NCBI GenBank assembly: GCA_040981125.1
Contig: JANRMQ010000006.1
Location: forward strand, 198,523-262,522
Direction of reading: 5' to 3'
Length of the DNA stretch: 64,000 bases
DNA from: DASSBQ01 sp040981125
GTDB taxonomy: Bacteria > Nitrospirota > Nitrospiria > Nitrospirales > Nitrospiraceae
Under the pieces are notes generated by a model. It searched no databases, was not told where the DNA came from, and saw only the letters and a list, made by a program, of their open reading frames with translations. Both the position numbers and the translations under genes were made by a program. How positions within the stretch are numbered: position 1 is the stretch's first letter; each line of letters opens with the position of its first letter. Positions 1 through 8,903 of this stretch are shown here, one piece after another.

Positions 1-1
1 G

Positions 2-334
2 CCGATGCTGAGCTATCGGACTGAGCAGCAACCCTGGTCAGGCGCCCGCATGCAAACCCCCACCGCTTCGGTGTCGCTCCAATACAAGCAAAGCCAGCGG
101 CTGCTGGTGAGCGCGATGGGCGGGTACACGAGCTCGCGATCCACGGATCGCGCGACCAATAGCGAAAGTATCGTGAGCCGGGGTCTCTTTGCATTCAGAC
201 TCGATCCCATTTACGGACGAGCCGCCATGCTGTCGCTGGAAGCGGCCTATACCAACACGATGAACCACGCCAGTCCCTCCACGGACGCAGAGGATATCTC
301 CGGCCTCTTACGACTCCTTATCGCCTCCCTTTAG
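2..334 (+). CDS. C-terminal end of an unrecognised protein, cut by the window edge
   Basis: The reading frame is open from the first bases of the window to a TAG at 332-334, so this is the tail of a gene that begins upstream. About 110 residues are visible. They are rich in alternating Ser/Thr/Tyr and hydrophobic residues (for example SVSLQYKQ, AMLSLEAAYT), the style of beta-strands in outer-membrane or surface beta-barrel proteins. No catalytic motif is visible. The 3' end is followed directly by a dispersed repeat. The beta-barrel idea is only a suggestion; the family cannot be named from this fragment. Confidence 0.55.
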   Translation, partial: PMLSYRTEQQPWSGARMQTPTASVSLQYKQSQRLLVSAMGGYTSSRSTDRATNSESIVSRGLFAFRLDPIYGRAAMLSLEAAYTNTMNHASPSTDAEDISGLLRLLIASL

Positions 335-335
335 C

Positions 336-457
336 AGGATGTTGAAAAACCCCGCCAGCTTTGTTCTCGCGGCGCTCAGAGACTCCACGTACCGAAAAGA
401 GTACGTCTCGTCCCCTCGCTGGCTGCAGCCTCGCTGGACGGCCTTTTTGAACATCCT
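336..457 (+). repeat. Dispersed repeat with inverted termini (family 2, full copy)
   Basis: A 122-base element starts one base after the upstream stop codon. It begins AGGATGTTGAAAAA and ends TTTTTGAACATCCT, which are inverted complements at 13 of 14 positions. A half-length relative lies at 62913-62973 on the other strand, sharing the GTTGAAAAA-like end, a TTCTCGC core and an ACGTAC segment. The interior also holds GTACCGAAAAGAGTAC-like local symmetry. It encodes nothing. It may be a small palindromic mobile element or a transcription-end structure for the upstream gene. Confidence 0.7.
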
Positions 458-537
458 CTAGTGTCAGGGATAAGCTCCTATATCCACGAGGTAGGGAAGA
501 TAGCTTTTCAAGAGGCTGCCAATCCGACTGGCGAGGA

Positions 538-1338
538 CTAGGTCAGTTCGATTCGGGCGCCCCGGCCGATCCCAAGCAGCTCAGCGGCATTGCCTTCTCG
601 GACAAACACTTCAATCTGCCCGTTACTGTTAATCAGCGCTTGCGGCACGCCGGAATCGCCGTCGCTGTAGCTGCTCACCAGACCTTCGATCGTCTGCCCG
701 CCAAGACGTAGGGAAGAAGCAGCCCGCTTGGTTACTCCGCGGACTTCTTTCAGCTCAAAAGAAGTCAGATTCGAAATGAGATTGCCGAAGTGATCGACAT
801 GCATGATCTGCCCGGCCATGACCTGCCGGTCCCAGCCGGGAGCCGCCGTAGGAATCCGCTCATACGTCGTCAGAAGACGCCCGAAGGAACTCACCGCCTG
901 CCCTTTGGTCAACCAGGCCGCAGCCGGGGCGAAAAGATCCCGGCCGTCAAACGTTGAACCTTGGGAGTCCAGTCGATATTGCCGATTCTCGATCTGCCGG
1001 ATCTCCACGCCGGTCTCCTCGTCGCAAACATAGGTGAAGAGCCCGTTATCCGGTCCGATAAAGAAATACCGGGACGTGGAGATCAGCAGTGGGCGGCGAT
1101 TGCTCCCGACCCCGGGATCCACGACCGCGACATGGACGGTACCGTCGGGAAAGTAACGATAGCAAGATTTCAGCAGGTAGGCGGCGCCGGCAATGTCGTG
1201 CGGCGCGACCTCATGAGAGAGGTCGGCGATCCGCGCCTGGGGATTGATGTTCAGGATCACGCCCTTCATGCTCGCGACAAAATAATCCCGGGTTCCGAAA
1301 TCGGTCAGCAGGGTCATCACCGACAGCGCCCCCGGCAT
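538..1338 (-). CDS. SAM hydroxide adenosyltransferase (SAM hydrolase, DUF62 family)
   Basis: About 266 residues, the usual length for this family, which cleaves S-adenosylmethionine to adenosine and methionine and is related to SAM-dependent fluorinase and chlorinase. Visible family motifs in order are LLTDFG near the N-terminus, VVDPGVG around residue 73, GPDNGLF, STFDGRDLFAPAAA and a C-terminal HVDHFGNLISN block. It is the last gene of the pyrimidine operon, seven bases after the greA stop. The chosen ATG at 1338 has an AGGGG ribosome site just upstream; a TTG one codon earlier and an ATG at 1317 that begins MTLLTDFG are alternatives. Its link to pyrimidine synthesis is unclear and it may simply share transcription. 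Confidence 0.88.
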   Translation of the reverse strand: MPGALSVMTLLTDFGTRDYFVASMKGVILNINPQARIADLSHEVAPHDIAGAAYLLKSCYRYFPDGTVHVAVVDPGVGSNRRPLLISTSRYFFIGPDNGLFTYVCDEETGVEIRQIENRQYRLDSQGSTFDGRDLFAPAAAWLTKGQAVSSFGRLLTTYERIPTAAPGWDRQVMAGQIMHVDHFGNLISNLTSFELKEVRGVTKRAASSLRLGGQTIEGLVSSYSDGDSGVPQALINSNGQIEVFVREGNAAELLGIGRGARIELT

Positions 1339-1345
1339 CAACCCC

Positions 1346-1822
1346 TCACAACTCGTCGAAACGGATTTCGAGCACCTCGTACTCCACCACCTTGACCGGA
1401 GTGGTGACCTCGACCAGATCTCCGACGCGTTTGCCGATCAGCGCGCGGCCGACCGGCGACTGCACCGAAATCCGGGCGAGTTTGAGATCGGCCTCATCCT
1501 GCCCGACCAGGGTATATTCCTTCTTCTGCTGTGCTTCCTGCTCGATCACTACCACAGTCGCCCCAAAGACCACCGTCTCGCTGGTGCGCCCCGCCGTCTC
1601 GATGATGCGCGCGTCGGCGAGCTTGGATTCGAGTTCAATGAGTCGGGCCTCGATGAAACCTTGGCGTTCCTTGGCTGCGTCATATTCGGCATTCTCGCTC
1701 AGGTCGCCGTGGGCGCGCGCCTCGGCAATGGCCTCAATCACTTTGGGCCGTTCCACTTTCCGCAATCGATCCAACTCCGCTTTGAGCGCTTCATATCCCT
1801 TCTTCGTAATCGGTGTCGGCAT
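1346..1822 (-). CDS. greA: Transcription elongation factor GreA
   Basis: 158 residues, the standard GreA length. The N-terminal antiparallel coiled coil spans roughly residues 8-75 and carries the hallmark GDLSENAEYDAAKERQ segment with the acidic tip that reaches the RNA polymerase active site. The C-terminal FKBP-like half runs from about residue 80 and includes SPVGRALIGKRVGD. It stimulates cleavage of backtracked transcripts and rescues stalled polymerase. A GAGGGA ribosome site precedes the ATG. The gene follows carB by 46 bases and probably shares its transcript; greA next to carB is a common bacterial arrangement. Confidence 0.96.
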   Translation of the reverse strand: MPTPITKKGYEALKAELDRLRKVERPKVIEAIAEARAHGDLSENAEYDAAKERQGFIEARLIELESKLADARIIETAGRTSETVVFGATVVVIEQEAQQKKEYTLVGQDEADLKLARISVQSPVGRALIGKRVGDLVEVTTPVKVVEYEVLEIRFDEL

Positions 1823-1868
1823 TGGTCCCTCGGATCGTTGATGGCAAGAACACGGTTCGCGTCAGGTT

Positions 1869-4800
1869 CTACCGAACGCCGTGGTATTCCTGAAGCGGCC
1901 GTATGGTCAATCCTTTTTTTATAACGGCTTCGATGCCCATCACGGCGGCCAGGGCGCCTCGCATGGTCGTGTAATAGGGCACGCCTTTATGGAGGGCTTC
2001 CCGTCTGATGGAGAGAGAATCCGCCTGAGCCGCGGCCGTCTTGACGGTGTTGATGACCAAGGCGACGTCGCCGTTCTTAATATGGTCCACAATGTGCGGC
2101 CGGCCCTCCTGCACCTTGTTCACCGTCTCTACCGTCATGCCGTTCTCCCGCAAATATTGAGCTGTGCCGGACGTCGCCGTAATGCGGAATCCCAGCCTTC
2201 CGAGCCTCATCGCCACGTCGCAGGCAAGCGCACGGTCTTCCAGCTTGACGCTGAGAAAAGCGGTGCCCCCGGTCGGCAACATCGCGCCCGCGCCGGCTTG
2301 AGATTTGACAAAGGCCCACCCGAAATCGCTGTCGATGCCCATGACCTCCCCGGTGGATTTCATCTCGGGCCCCAGCAGCACATCCACGCCGGCAAACTTG
2401 GTAAACGGAAACACGGCTTCTTTGACGGACAAATGCGTCGGTGTGGGAGCCTCCAGGAACTGCAGATCCGCTAAGGTGCGACCGACCATGACCTTCATCG
2501 CCAATTTCGCCAACGGGACACCGATGGCTTTGCTCACAAACGGGACGGTCCGCGATCCTCGCGGATTGACCTCCAAGACGAACACTGTGCCGTCCTTGAC
2601 GGCGAACTGGGCGTTCATGAGCCCCACGACCCCCAACTCCAGCGCCAGTGCCGTCATCTGCCGGCGGATCTCATCGATGATGGAGCGGTCCAACGTATAG
2701 GGCGGAAGCGAACAGGCAGAGTCGCCGGAATGAACCCCGGCTTCTTCAATATGTTCCATAATGCCGGCCACGACCACAGTCCGGCCGTCTGAAATGGCAT
2801 CCGCGTCCACTTCAATGGCATCCCGGAGATATTGATCGATCAACACGGGATGCTTCGGCGAGGCCTTCACCGCCGACCCCATGTATTCCAGCAACCCCGC
2901 TTCATCGTAAACGATCTGCATCGAGCGGCCCCCCAAGACATAGGAGGGACGAACCATCACGGGATAGGTGATCTTGGCCGCAATCCGAACCGCCTCCTCC
3001 ACCGATCGAGCCGTGCCGCTTTCTGCCTGCTGTAAACCCAGCTTGTTGAGCAAATCGCGGAAGCGTTCCCGATCTTCCGCCCGATCGATCGCGTCCGGGC
3101 TGGTGCCGAGGATGGTGACTCCCGCTTTTGACAGCGGCAAGGCCAACTTAAGGGGCGTTTGACCGCCGAACTGCAGCACGACCCCGAACGGCCGCTCACG
3201 TTCGATGATGTTCAGCACGTCCTCCTCGGTCAGCGGCTCGAAGTAGAGGCGGTCGGACGTGTCGTAATCCGTGCTGACGGTCTCGGGATTGCAATTCACC
3301 ATGATGGTTTCGATGTTTTCCTCGTGCAACGCCATCGCCGCATGCACACAGCAATAGTCGAATTCGATCCCTTGGCCGATGCGATTGGGGCCGCCGCCGA
3401 GGATCATGACCTTCTTTCGGTCGGTCGGCCTGGATTCGCATTCCCGCTCATACGTGGAGTACAGATACGGCGTATGGGCTTCGAACTCCGCCGCGCACGT
3501 ATCCACGCGCTTATACGTCACGCGCGCGTGCCCGGTCGCAGAAGCGGTCCGCTGCTGCCGGACCGCCGCCGGCGCCATACCGGTCAATTGCGCGATCCGC
3601 TCATCTGAAAACCCGAGTGCTTTTGCGCCTCGAAGCAGGTCATCCGAAATGTTCCCCGCGGCGTCGTGGTTATATAGACCGATCAAGCGGCTCTCAAACT
3701 CGACGATCTCGCGGATTTGGTCCAAGAACCAAGGATCAATTTTGGTCAGCGCATGCAGCTCCTCGACGGTCATCCCCAAGCGCAGTCCGTCCGCCACGCG
3801 CCACAATCGGTCCGGGAAGGGCGTACGAACGGCCGTGCGAATCCGTTCCAGCAATTCCTCTCGATTCGCGCCGGCCTGCAGTCCGTGGTCGAGATTCAAT
3901 TTGGAAGTCAGGCCGAATTGATCGAGTTCGAGGGAACGAATCGCCTTGTGCAGGGATTCCTTAAACGTTCGGCCGATCGCCATGACTTCGCCGACCGACT
4001 TCATCTGAGTCGTCAGCGTGGGGTCGGCGCCCGGAAATTTTTGGAAGGCGAACCGGGGGATCTTGACGACGACATAATCGATGGTCGGCTCGAAAGAGGC
4101 CTTCGTCACGCCGGTGATATCGTTCGGGATTTCATCCAACGTGTATCCCACCGCCAATTTGGCCGCAATTTTGGCGATCGGATAGCCCGTCGCTTTGGAC
4201 GCGAGGGCGGAACTGCGGGACACACGGGGATTCATTTCGATCACCACCATGTCGCCGTTCGCGGGATTGATGCCGAATTGAATATTGGAGCCGCCCGTGT
4301 CCACTCCGATCTCGCGAATGATCCGGACGGCGGCGTCCCGCATCAGTTGATATTCCTTGTCGGTCAGCGTCATGGCCGGCGCCACGGTGATGCTGTCGCC
4401 CGTGTGGATCCCCATCGGGTCCAGGTTCTCAATCGGGCAGACAATGACGACGTTGTCCTTGAGGTCGCGCATCACCTCCAGCTCAAATTCCTTCCAACCG
4501 ATCACCGACTGTTCGATCAAGACCTGGCGTACAGGGCTCATGGCCAAGCCCCATTCCACATGCTTGCGGAACTCCTCGATGTTGTACGCGATGTTGCCGC
4601 CGGTTCCGCCCAGCGTGAAAGAAGGCCGGACAATCGCCGGGAACCCGATGGATTTCACCTGTTCCTCGGCTTCGAATAAGGACGTAGTAACGGCGCTGTC
4701 CGGAACTTTCAGGCCGATGCGCCACATGGCTTGCCGGAATGCGTCACGATCCTCCGCCTTGTGGATCGCGTCGGCGGTGGCGCCGATCAGTTTGACGCCG

Positions 4801-5132
4801 TACTTCTCGAGGACGCCCCGTTTCGCCAAGCCGACGGCCGTATTGAGCGCCGTTTGCCCCCCCATCGTCGGCAGGATCGCATCCGGCCGCTCGCATTCGA
4901 TGACTTTTTCCACGACTTCCAACGTGATCGGTTCCACGTAGGTGCGGTCGGCAAAATCCGGATCCGTCATGATCGTGGCCGGATTGCTGTTGATCAGCAC
5001 CACGCGATAGCCCTCTTCCTTCAAGGCCTTGCAGGCTTGCGTCCCCGAGTAATCGAACTCACAAGCCTGTCCGATGACGATAGGGCCGGAACCGATCAAA
5101 AGAATAGATTGGATGTCTGTGCGGCGCGGCAC
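1869..5132 (-). CDS. carB: Carbamoyl-phosphate synthase large chain
   Basis: 1087 residues, slightly longer than the E. coli enzyme. The two homologous halves are clear. The first ATP-grasp carboxyphosphate domain opens with ILLIGSGPIVIGQACEFDYS and contains GGTGGNIAYN and EMNPRVSRSSALASK. An oligomerisation segment lies near residues 400-550. The second ATP-grasp domain opens with MILGGGPNRIGQGIEFDYC and contains LEVNPRGSRTVPF. The C-terminal MGS-like allosteric domain holds ATSGTAQYLRENG. With CarA it makes carbamoyl phosphate from glutamine or ammonia, bicarbonate and ATP for pyrimidines and arginine. The start codon is GTG with a GAGG site upstream. It is separated from carA by two peptidase genes. 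Confidence 0.97.
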   Translation of the reverse strand: MPRRTDIQSILLIGSGPIVIGQACEFDYSGTQACKALKEEGYRVVLINSNPATIMTDPDFADRTYVEPITLEVVEKVIECERPDAILPTMGGQTALNTAVGLAKRGVLEKYGVKLIGATADAIHKAEDRDAFRQAMWRIGLKVPDSAVTTSLFEAEEQVKSIGFPAIVRPSFTLGGTGGNIAYNIEEFRKHVEWGLAMSPVRQVLIEQSVIGWKEFELEVMRDLKDNVVIVCPIENLDPMGIHTGDSITVAPAMTLTDKEYQLMRDAAVRIIREIGVDTGGSNIQFGINPANGDMVVIEMNPRVSRSSALASKATGYPIAKIAAKLAVGYTLDEIPNDITGVTKASFEPTIDYVVVKIPRFAFQKFPGADPTLTTQMKSVGEVMAIGRTFKESLHKAIRSLELDQFGLTSKLNLDHGLQAGANREELLERIRTAVRTPFPDRLWRVADGLRLGMTVEELHALTKIDPWFLDQIREIVEFESRLIGLYNHDAAGNISDDLLRGAKALGFSDERIAQLTGMAPAAVRQQRTASATGHARVTYKRVDTCAAEFEAHTPYLYSTYERECESRPTDRKKVMILGGGPNRIGQGIEFDYCCVHAAMALHEENIETIMVNCNPETVSTDYDTSDRLYFEPLTEEDVLNIIERERPFGVVLQFGGQTPLKLALPLSKAGVTILGTSPDAIDRAEDRERFRDLLNKLGLQQAESGTARSVEEAVRIAAKITYPVMVRPSYVLGGRSMQIVYDEAGLLEYMGSAVKASPKHPVLIDQYLRDAIEVDADAISDGRTVVVAGIMEHIEEAGVHSGDSACSLPPYTLDRSIIDEIRRQMTALALELGVVGLMNAQFAVKDGTVFVLEVNPRGSRTVPFVSKAIGVPLAKLAMKVMVGRTLADLQFLEAPTPTHLSVKEAVFPFTKFAGVDVLLGPEMKSTGEVMGIDSDFGWAFVKSQAGAGAMLPTGGTAFLSVKLEDRALACDVAMRLGRLGFRITATSGTAQYLRENGMTVETVNKVQEGRPHIVDHIKNGDVALVINTVKTAAAQADSLSIRREALHKGVPYYTTMRGALAAVMGIEAVIKKGLTIRPLQEYHGVR

Positions 5133-5153
5133 GAATAACCTCGTGGTTGTGAA

Positions 5154-6131
5154 TTATCCGGTATGCGGAAGTACATCCGGCATAGGTCCGATAGGGGGCC
5201 GGTACGGTTTGAACGGTCCGTGAGGTTGCGCCGGAGCGTCTTGGGGATGGTAGTGCTTCATGGCCTCCGGCACCCAGGCCTCGATTTGGTTAATCCGGGT
5301 GACATCCGATGGATGCGTGGATAGGAACTCGGGGATTGATTGTTGCGATCGAAAACATAGTTTGCCGATCATTGAGCGGGGACAGCCGCTCATCCGCTCC
5401 CAGAAGGCGACCGATTCACTCGGATCATAACCCGCTTCCGCCATGAGGCGCAGCCCGATGTAATCGGCTTCCGATTCCTGTTTGCGGTTGAAGGGCAAAG
5501 ACACACCGACCCCGTAGGCCGTCATGGCCGCCATCGCCACATCGGCATGGCCGGTCGCCGCCCCGGCCGCCAAGGCGCCGAGTTGGCCGAGCATCTCCGG
5601 AATCGTCCGGCTCATGCGCTCGGCCCCGTGTCGCTGGAGCGCATGCGCGACTTCATGGCCCATCACCGTCGCCAAGCCGGTCTCATTCTTCGTCACCTTC
5701 AGAATACCCGTGAAGATTGCCACTTTTCCGCCCGGCAACGCGAAGGCATTGATGGTTTTATCGTCCTGAATGACGGCAAACTCCCACTGGTATTCCGGTT
5801 TATTGGCCGCCTTCGCGATGCGATTGCCCACCCGATGCACCATTTCGTTGATTTCCGGGTTCTCGCTCAACGGCGCCTGTCGCAAGACTTCACGAAACGC
5901 ATTGAGCCCCATGGCAATCTCTTTCTCTTCCGAGATATAGATAAACTGGTCGCGGGCCGTTCCCGGCGCCCTGACACATCCGCTCACCGCTTGAAGCAAC
6001 CCGGCTGCGCCGCCGAGGCTCAGCGCCGATCCAAACCCGTACAGAGCGCGCATGCCGAGCCTCAGCATCGCGCGGCGCCCGACCGAGCGCGCGAACACCT
6101 CATCGATGGAGGAGCGGGACAATGAATCCAT
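5154..6131 (-). CDS. M48-family zinc metalloprotease, probable lipoprotein
   Basis: 325 residues. The zinc motif HEVAH lies at residues 159-163 and the third ligand is probably Glu219 in the ESEAD segment, the arrangement of M48 (BepA/LoiP-like) peptidases. The N-terminus has a GRRAML patch resembling a twin-arginine signal, a hydrophobic stretch, and a VSGC lipobox ending at Cys52, so the mature protein is likely tethered outside the cytoplasmic membrane. The C-terminus is proline-rich. It sits between sppA and carB in the same transcription direction. A role in envelope protein quality control is inferred from the family. The link with pyrimidine genes is positional only. Confidence 0.87.
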   Translation of the reverse strand: MDSLSRSSIDEVFARSVGRRAMLRLGMRALYGFGSALSLGGAAGLLQAVSGCVRAPGTARDQFIYISEEKEIAMGLNAFREVLRQAPLSENPEINEMVHRVGNRIAKAANKPEYQWEFAVIQDDKTINAFALPGGKVAIFTGILKVTKNETGLATVMGHEVAHALQRHGAERMSRTIPEMLGQLGALAAGAATGHADVAMAAMTAYGVGVSLPFNRKQESEADYIGLRLMAEAGYDPSESVAFWERMSGCPRSMIGKLCFRSQQSIPEFLSTHPSDVTRINQIEAWVPEAMKHYHPQDAPAQPHGPFKPYRPPIGPMPDVLPHTG

Positions 6132-6185
6132 GGTGGCCTATTGAATCAGCAACCGGCCCCTACCGTCAACGAAGCGACAATCCAA

Positions 6186-7154
6186 TTACGGCATCCAGAG
6201 ATACATGAACTGCGGAGTCCCGCCCCGCACGAGCGACAGCAGATCCAGATTCGCCAGATTCGCCACCCCGGCTCCATTTCCCATGAGCCGCGAGTACACG
6301 TTGTTCTGATACTCACCAGGCCGCCGGTACGTAATGACTTTTGCCGCCGTGAGTCCCGCTTTCTTCTTGGCCAGATCCACCGCCTCGTCGAGATAGCCGA
6401 TCTCGTCGACCAATCCCGATTGCTTGGCCTGTTCACCGGAATAAATCCGCCCGTCCGCCAGCTTTTTGATCTGCTCCGTCGAGAGATTCGGACGGCCTTC
6501 CCGCACGACATGAAGAAAGCGTTCATAGAATGAGTCGATCACGCTCTGGAAGATGGCCCGTTCCTCCGGCAGCATTTGCCGGAACGGCGATCCCATGTCC
6601 TTGCGCGGGCCGGAGGTCACCGCATTGGCCTCTACGCCGACTTTTTCCAGAAGTCCCCGCGCGTTCACCGTCAGCATGATCACGCCGATGCTTCCCGTCA
6701 CCGAGGACGGATGCGCCATCACGGCGTCCGCGGCCGACGCGATATAGTAGCCGCCGGACGCGCCGACATCCATGATGGACGCCACAATCGGAATATTGCG
6801 CTCGGCTTTGAAGCTTTTCAATTCATGGTAAATGATGTCCGATGCCGTCACCGTGCCGCCGGGACTATTGATTCGCAGGACCATGGCCTTGACCCGCTCG
6901 TCTTTGGCCGCTTTCGAGAGCTCTTCCTTGATCGTGGCCAGCAGGCTGGGATAGCTATAAAATCCTTCGCGGCTTTCCGAACTGATGACGCCGGACAAGT
7001 CCACTAATAACACCTTGTCCTTTCCGTCCCCGCTGACATTGTATTCCTGCAACGCCGCAGGGCCCGGCGGAAGATTGACGGTAATACAGCCCGCGTGCAG
7101 CGGCGCTAGAAACAGCCCCAAGATCAATGCCGAGAGTCGCCAAATATTATCCAT
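6186..7154 (-). CDS. sppA: Signal peptide peptidase SppA, short form
   Basis: 322 residues, the short single-domain type. Catalytic Ser133 lies in DVGASGGYYIAS and the general-base Lys185 in SGPRKDMGSP, the serine-lysine dyad of the S49 family. INSPGGTV at about residue 95 is also conserved. The N-terminus is a hydrophobic segment ending in LHAGC, a lipobox with Cys23, so it is probably membrane-anchored. It would degrade residual signal peptides and membrane fragments. The ATG at 7154 lies inside the end of carA (8-base overlap), implying coupled translation. A longer upstream frame exists but reads through carA and is unlikely. Confidence 0.9.
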   Translation of the reverse strand: MDNIWRLSALILGLFLAPLHAGCITVNLPPGPAALQEYNVSGDGKDKVLLVDLSGVISSESREGFYSYPSLLATIKEELSKAAKDERVKAMVLRINSPGGTVTASDIIYHELKSFKAERNIPIVASIMDVGASGGYYIASAADAVMAHPSSVTGSIGVIMLTVNARGLLEKVGVEANAVTSGPRKDMGSPFRQMLPEERAIFQSVIDSFYERFLHVVREGRPNLSTEQIKKLADGRIYSGEQAKQSGLVDEIGYLDEAVDLAKKKAGLTAAKVITYRRPGEYQNNVYSRLMGNGAGVANLANLDLLSLVRGGTPQFMYLWMP

Positions 7155-8325
7155 GAGTGTTCTCCATGAGCTGACCGAATTCTTCGAACAAATACGCGGA
7201 GTCATGCGGCCCCGGCGACGCTTCCGGGTGGTACTGCACCGAAAAGACCGGCTGATCGAGGCACACCAATCCTTCCACCGACTCGTCATTGAGGCTCGCA
7301 TGGCTGATTCGTACCCGACCGAAGTCAGTGGAAACGATCGATGCCTCATCGCCGGATTTCCGGGAGGGACCCTTCACCGCAAAATTATGGTTCTGTGACG
7401 TAATTTCGACCCGGCCGGTTCTCAGGTCCAATACCGGATGATTCGCCCCATGATGGCCGAACTTTAACTTATACGTTTGCAGCCCCATGGCCAGACCGAG
7501 AATTTGATGGCCGAGACAAATTCCGAAGATCGGCTTGCGCCCGATCAACCGCCGAATTGCCTCGATCGCGTACGGGACGCCTTCCGGATCACCCGGGCCA
7601 TTGGAGAGAAAGATGCCGTCAGGGTTCATGGCGAGCACGGCCTCGGCCGTGGTGGAGGCCGGCACGACCGTGACTTCGCAGCCGACATCGACAAGGCGCC
7701 GCAGAATGTTCTGCTTCACGCCGAAATCGTACGCCGCCACCTTCCATCGCGGACGGGAAGGCTGAGTTGACGGCACTCCGTCTTGTTTCAACCGAGGGCC
7801 CCAGGGTCCACTGCCTGCAGTCCAGGGATAGGGCGCGGCGCAAGTCACGGCAGCGGCAAGATCACGCCCGATCAGGCTCGGCGCCCGGCGGGCCCGCTCC
7901 ACCACCCGGCCGGGATCCAAATCATGTTGAGAAATAACCCCAGGCTGGGCGCCCTTTTCCCGCAAATGCCTGGTAAGCGCCCGCGTGTCGATTCCTTCGA
8001 GCGCCACGACTTTTGCATGACGGAGATACTCATCGAGCCGATGCTTCGTCCTCCAGTTGCTGGCCAATCCGCTGGATTCCTTGACGATGAATCCTTCCGC
8101 CCACACGCTCCGCGATTCATCGTCCTCCGGGGTGAGGCCGTAATTGCCGATATGGGGACAGGTCATCGTGACGATCTGTCCTTTATAGGAAGGATCGGTC
8201 AAGACTTCCTGATACCCGGTCATCGCCGTATTAAAGACGACTTCCCCGCAGGTATCTCCTTCATAGCCAAGGGCTTGGCCTTCGAAGACCGTCCCGTCCG
8301 CCAGCCCGAGAATAGCTTTCTTCAC
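7147..8325 (-). CDS. carA: Carbamoyl-phosphate synthase small chain
   Basis: About 392 residues. The N-terminal CPSase small-chain domain begins KKAILGLADGTVFEGQA. The C-terminal class I glutamine amidotransferase domain holds the nucleophile in GICLGHQILG (about Cys270) and the His-Glu pair in YHPEASPGPHD (about His366 and Glu368). It releases ammonia from glutamine and channels it to CarB. The GTG at 8325 is preferred because a GAGAGG ribosome site precedes it at good spacing and the N-terminus then matches family members; another GTG at 8340 is possible. It follows pyrC and a membrane protein in the operon and overlaps sppA. Confidence 0.95.
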   Translation of the reverse strand: MKKAILGLADGTVFEGQALGYEGDTCGEVVFNTAMTGYQEVLTDPSYKGQIVTMTCPHIGNYGLTPEDDESRSVWAEGFIVKESSGLASNWRTKHRLDEYLRHAKVVALEGIDTRALTRHLREKGAQPGVISQHDLDPGRVVERARRAPSLIGRDLAAAVTCAAPYPWTAGSGPWGPRLKQDGVPSTQPSRPRWKVAAYDFGVKQNILRRLVDVGCEVTVVPASTTAEAVLAMNPDGIFLSNGPGDPEGVPYAIEAIRRLIGRKPIFGICLGHQILGLAMGLQTYKLKFGHHGANHPVLDLRTGRVEITSQNHNFAVKGPSRKSGDEASIVSTDFGRVRISHASLNDESVEGLVCLDQPVFSVQYHPEASPGPHDSAYLFEEFGQLMENTHG

Positions 8326-8343
8326 GTCCGCCCTCTCCACCCC

Positions 8344-8898
8344 TTACCAGCCATGGTTCTCTCTCACCCTATCATCCGCCTCATCACTACCTATCCAGGA
8401 GCGAACCCGTATGCCGATCAACACAATCCCAAGACCCAGATTCGCCACATAGAGCGCCCGCATCGGCCAATGCAGTTTAAAGAAAGCTTCCAGCGCCGCT
8501 TTCTTCGCGTCCCCGCCCGGTAACGCAAATGCGGCTGCTTGGAGGGCCGCCGCCTGGGGATGCAGCACAAAGATAATCACCCCGGCCATGATGGCCATCA
8601 GGCCAAGTACGATCCATTCAATCCGAGTGACCCGGCATTGGGACAGGCCTCGTTGCTGGAACCACGCTCGCCCGAAAATGCCCAGCACCAGGATCGTGAG
8701 CGCGATCAAGACGAGCCGATTGTATCCTTCAAATGAACGAGTCAAAAAAAAGCCGCCGCTGTCCTGGCCCCCGAATGTGTTGAAGACCGCAGGAATCACC
8801 GACCCGACCAACACGATCAATCCGCCGACCCAGGTCCCCAGCGCCGTAAGTTCCAAGGTCATGCAGACAATCAGAGCCCGCCGCAACGCCGGTCCCAC
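8344..8898 (-). CDS. DUF4149/TMEM205-like integral membrane protein
   Basis: 184 residues with four predicted membrane helices: about residues 13-35, 62-80, 95-112 and 147-165. The TWVGGLIVLVGSVIPAVF segment in the first helix is typical of the DUF4149 group, whose function is unknown. It lies five bases after pyrC and close to carA, so it is co-transcribed with the pyrimidine genes. The GTG start at 8898 is used; an internal ATG at 8862 that begins MTLELTALGTW is an alternative. No catalytic residues are evident. Confidence 0.7.
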   Translation of the reverse strand: MGPALRRALIVCMTLELTALGTWVGGLIVLVGSVIPAVFNTFGGQDSGGFFLTRSFEGYNRLVLIALTILVLGIFGRAWFQQRGLSQCRVTRIEWIVLGLMAIMAGVIIFVLHPQAAALQAAAFALPGGDAKKAALEAFFKLHWPMRALYVANLGLGIVLIGIRVRSWIGSDEADDRVRENHGW

Positions 8899-8903
8899 GC
8901 AAG

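Noticed and set aside
3717..4679. Long open frame on the plus strand inside carB
   Set aside because: It is the antisense shadow of the conserved carB frame and shows no family features or ribosome site.
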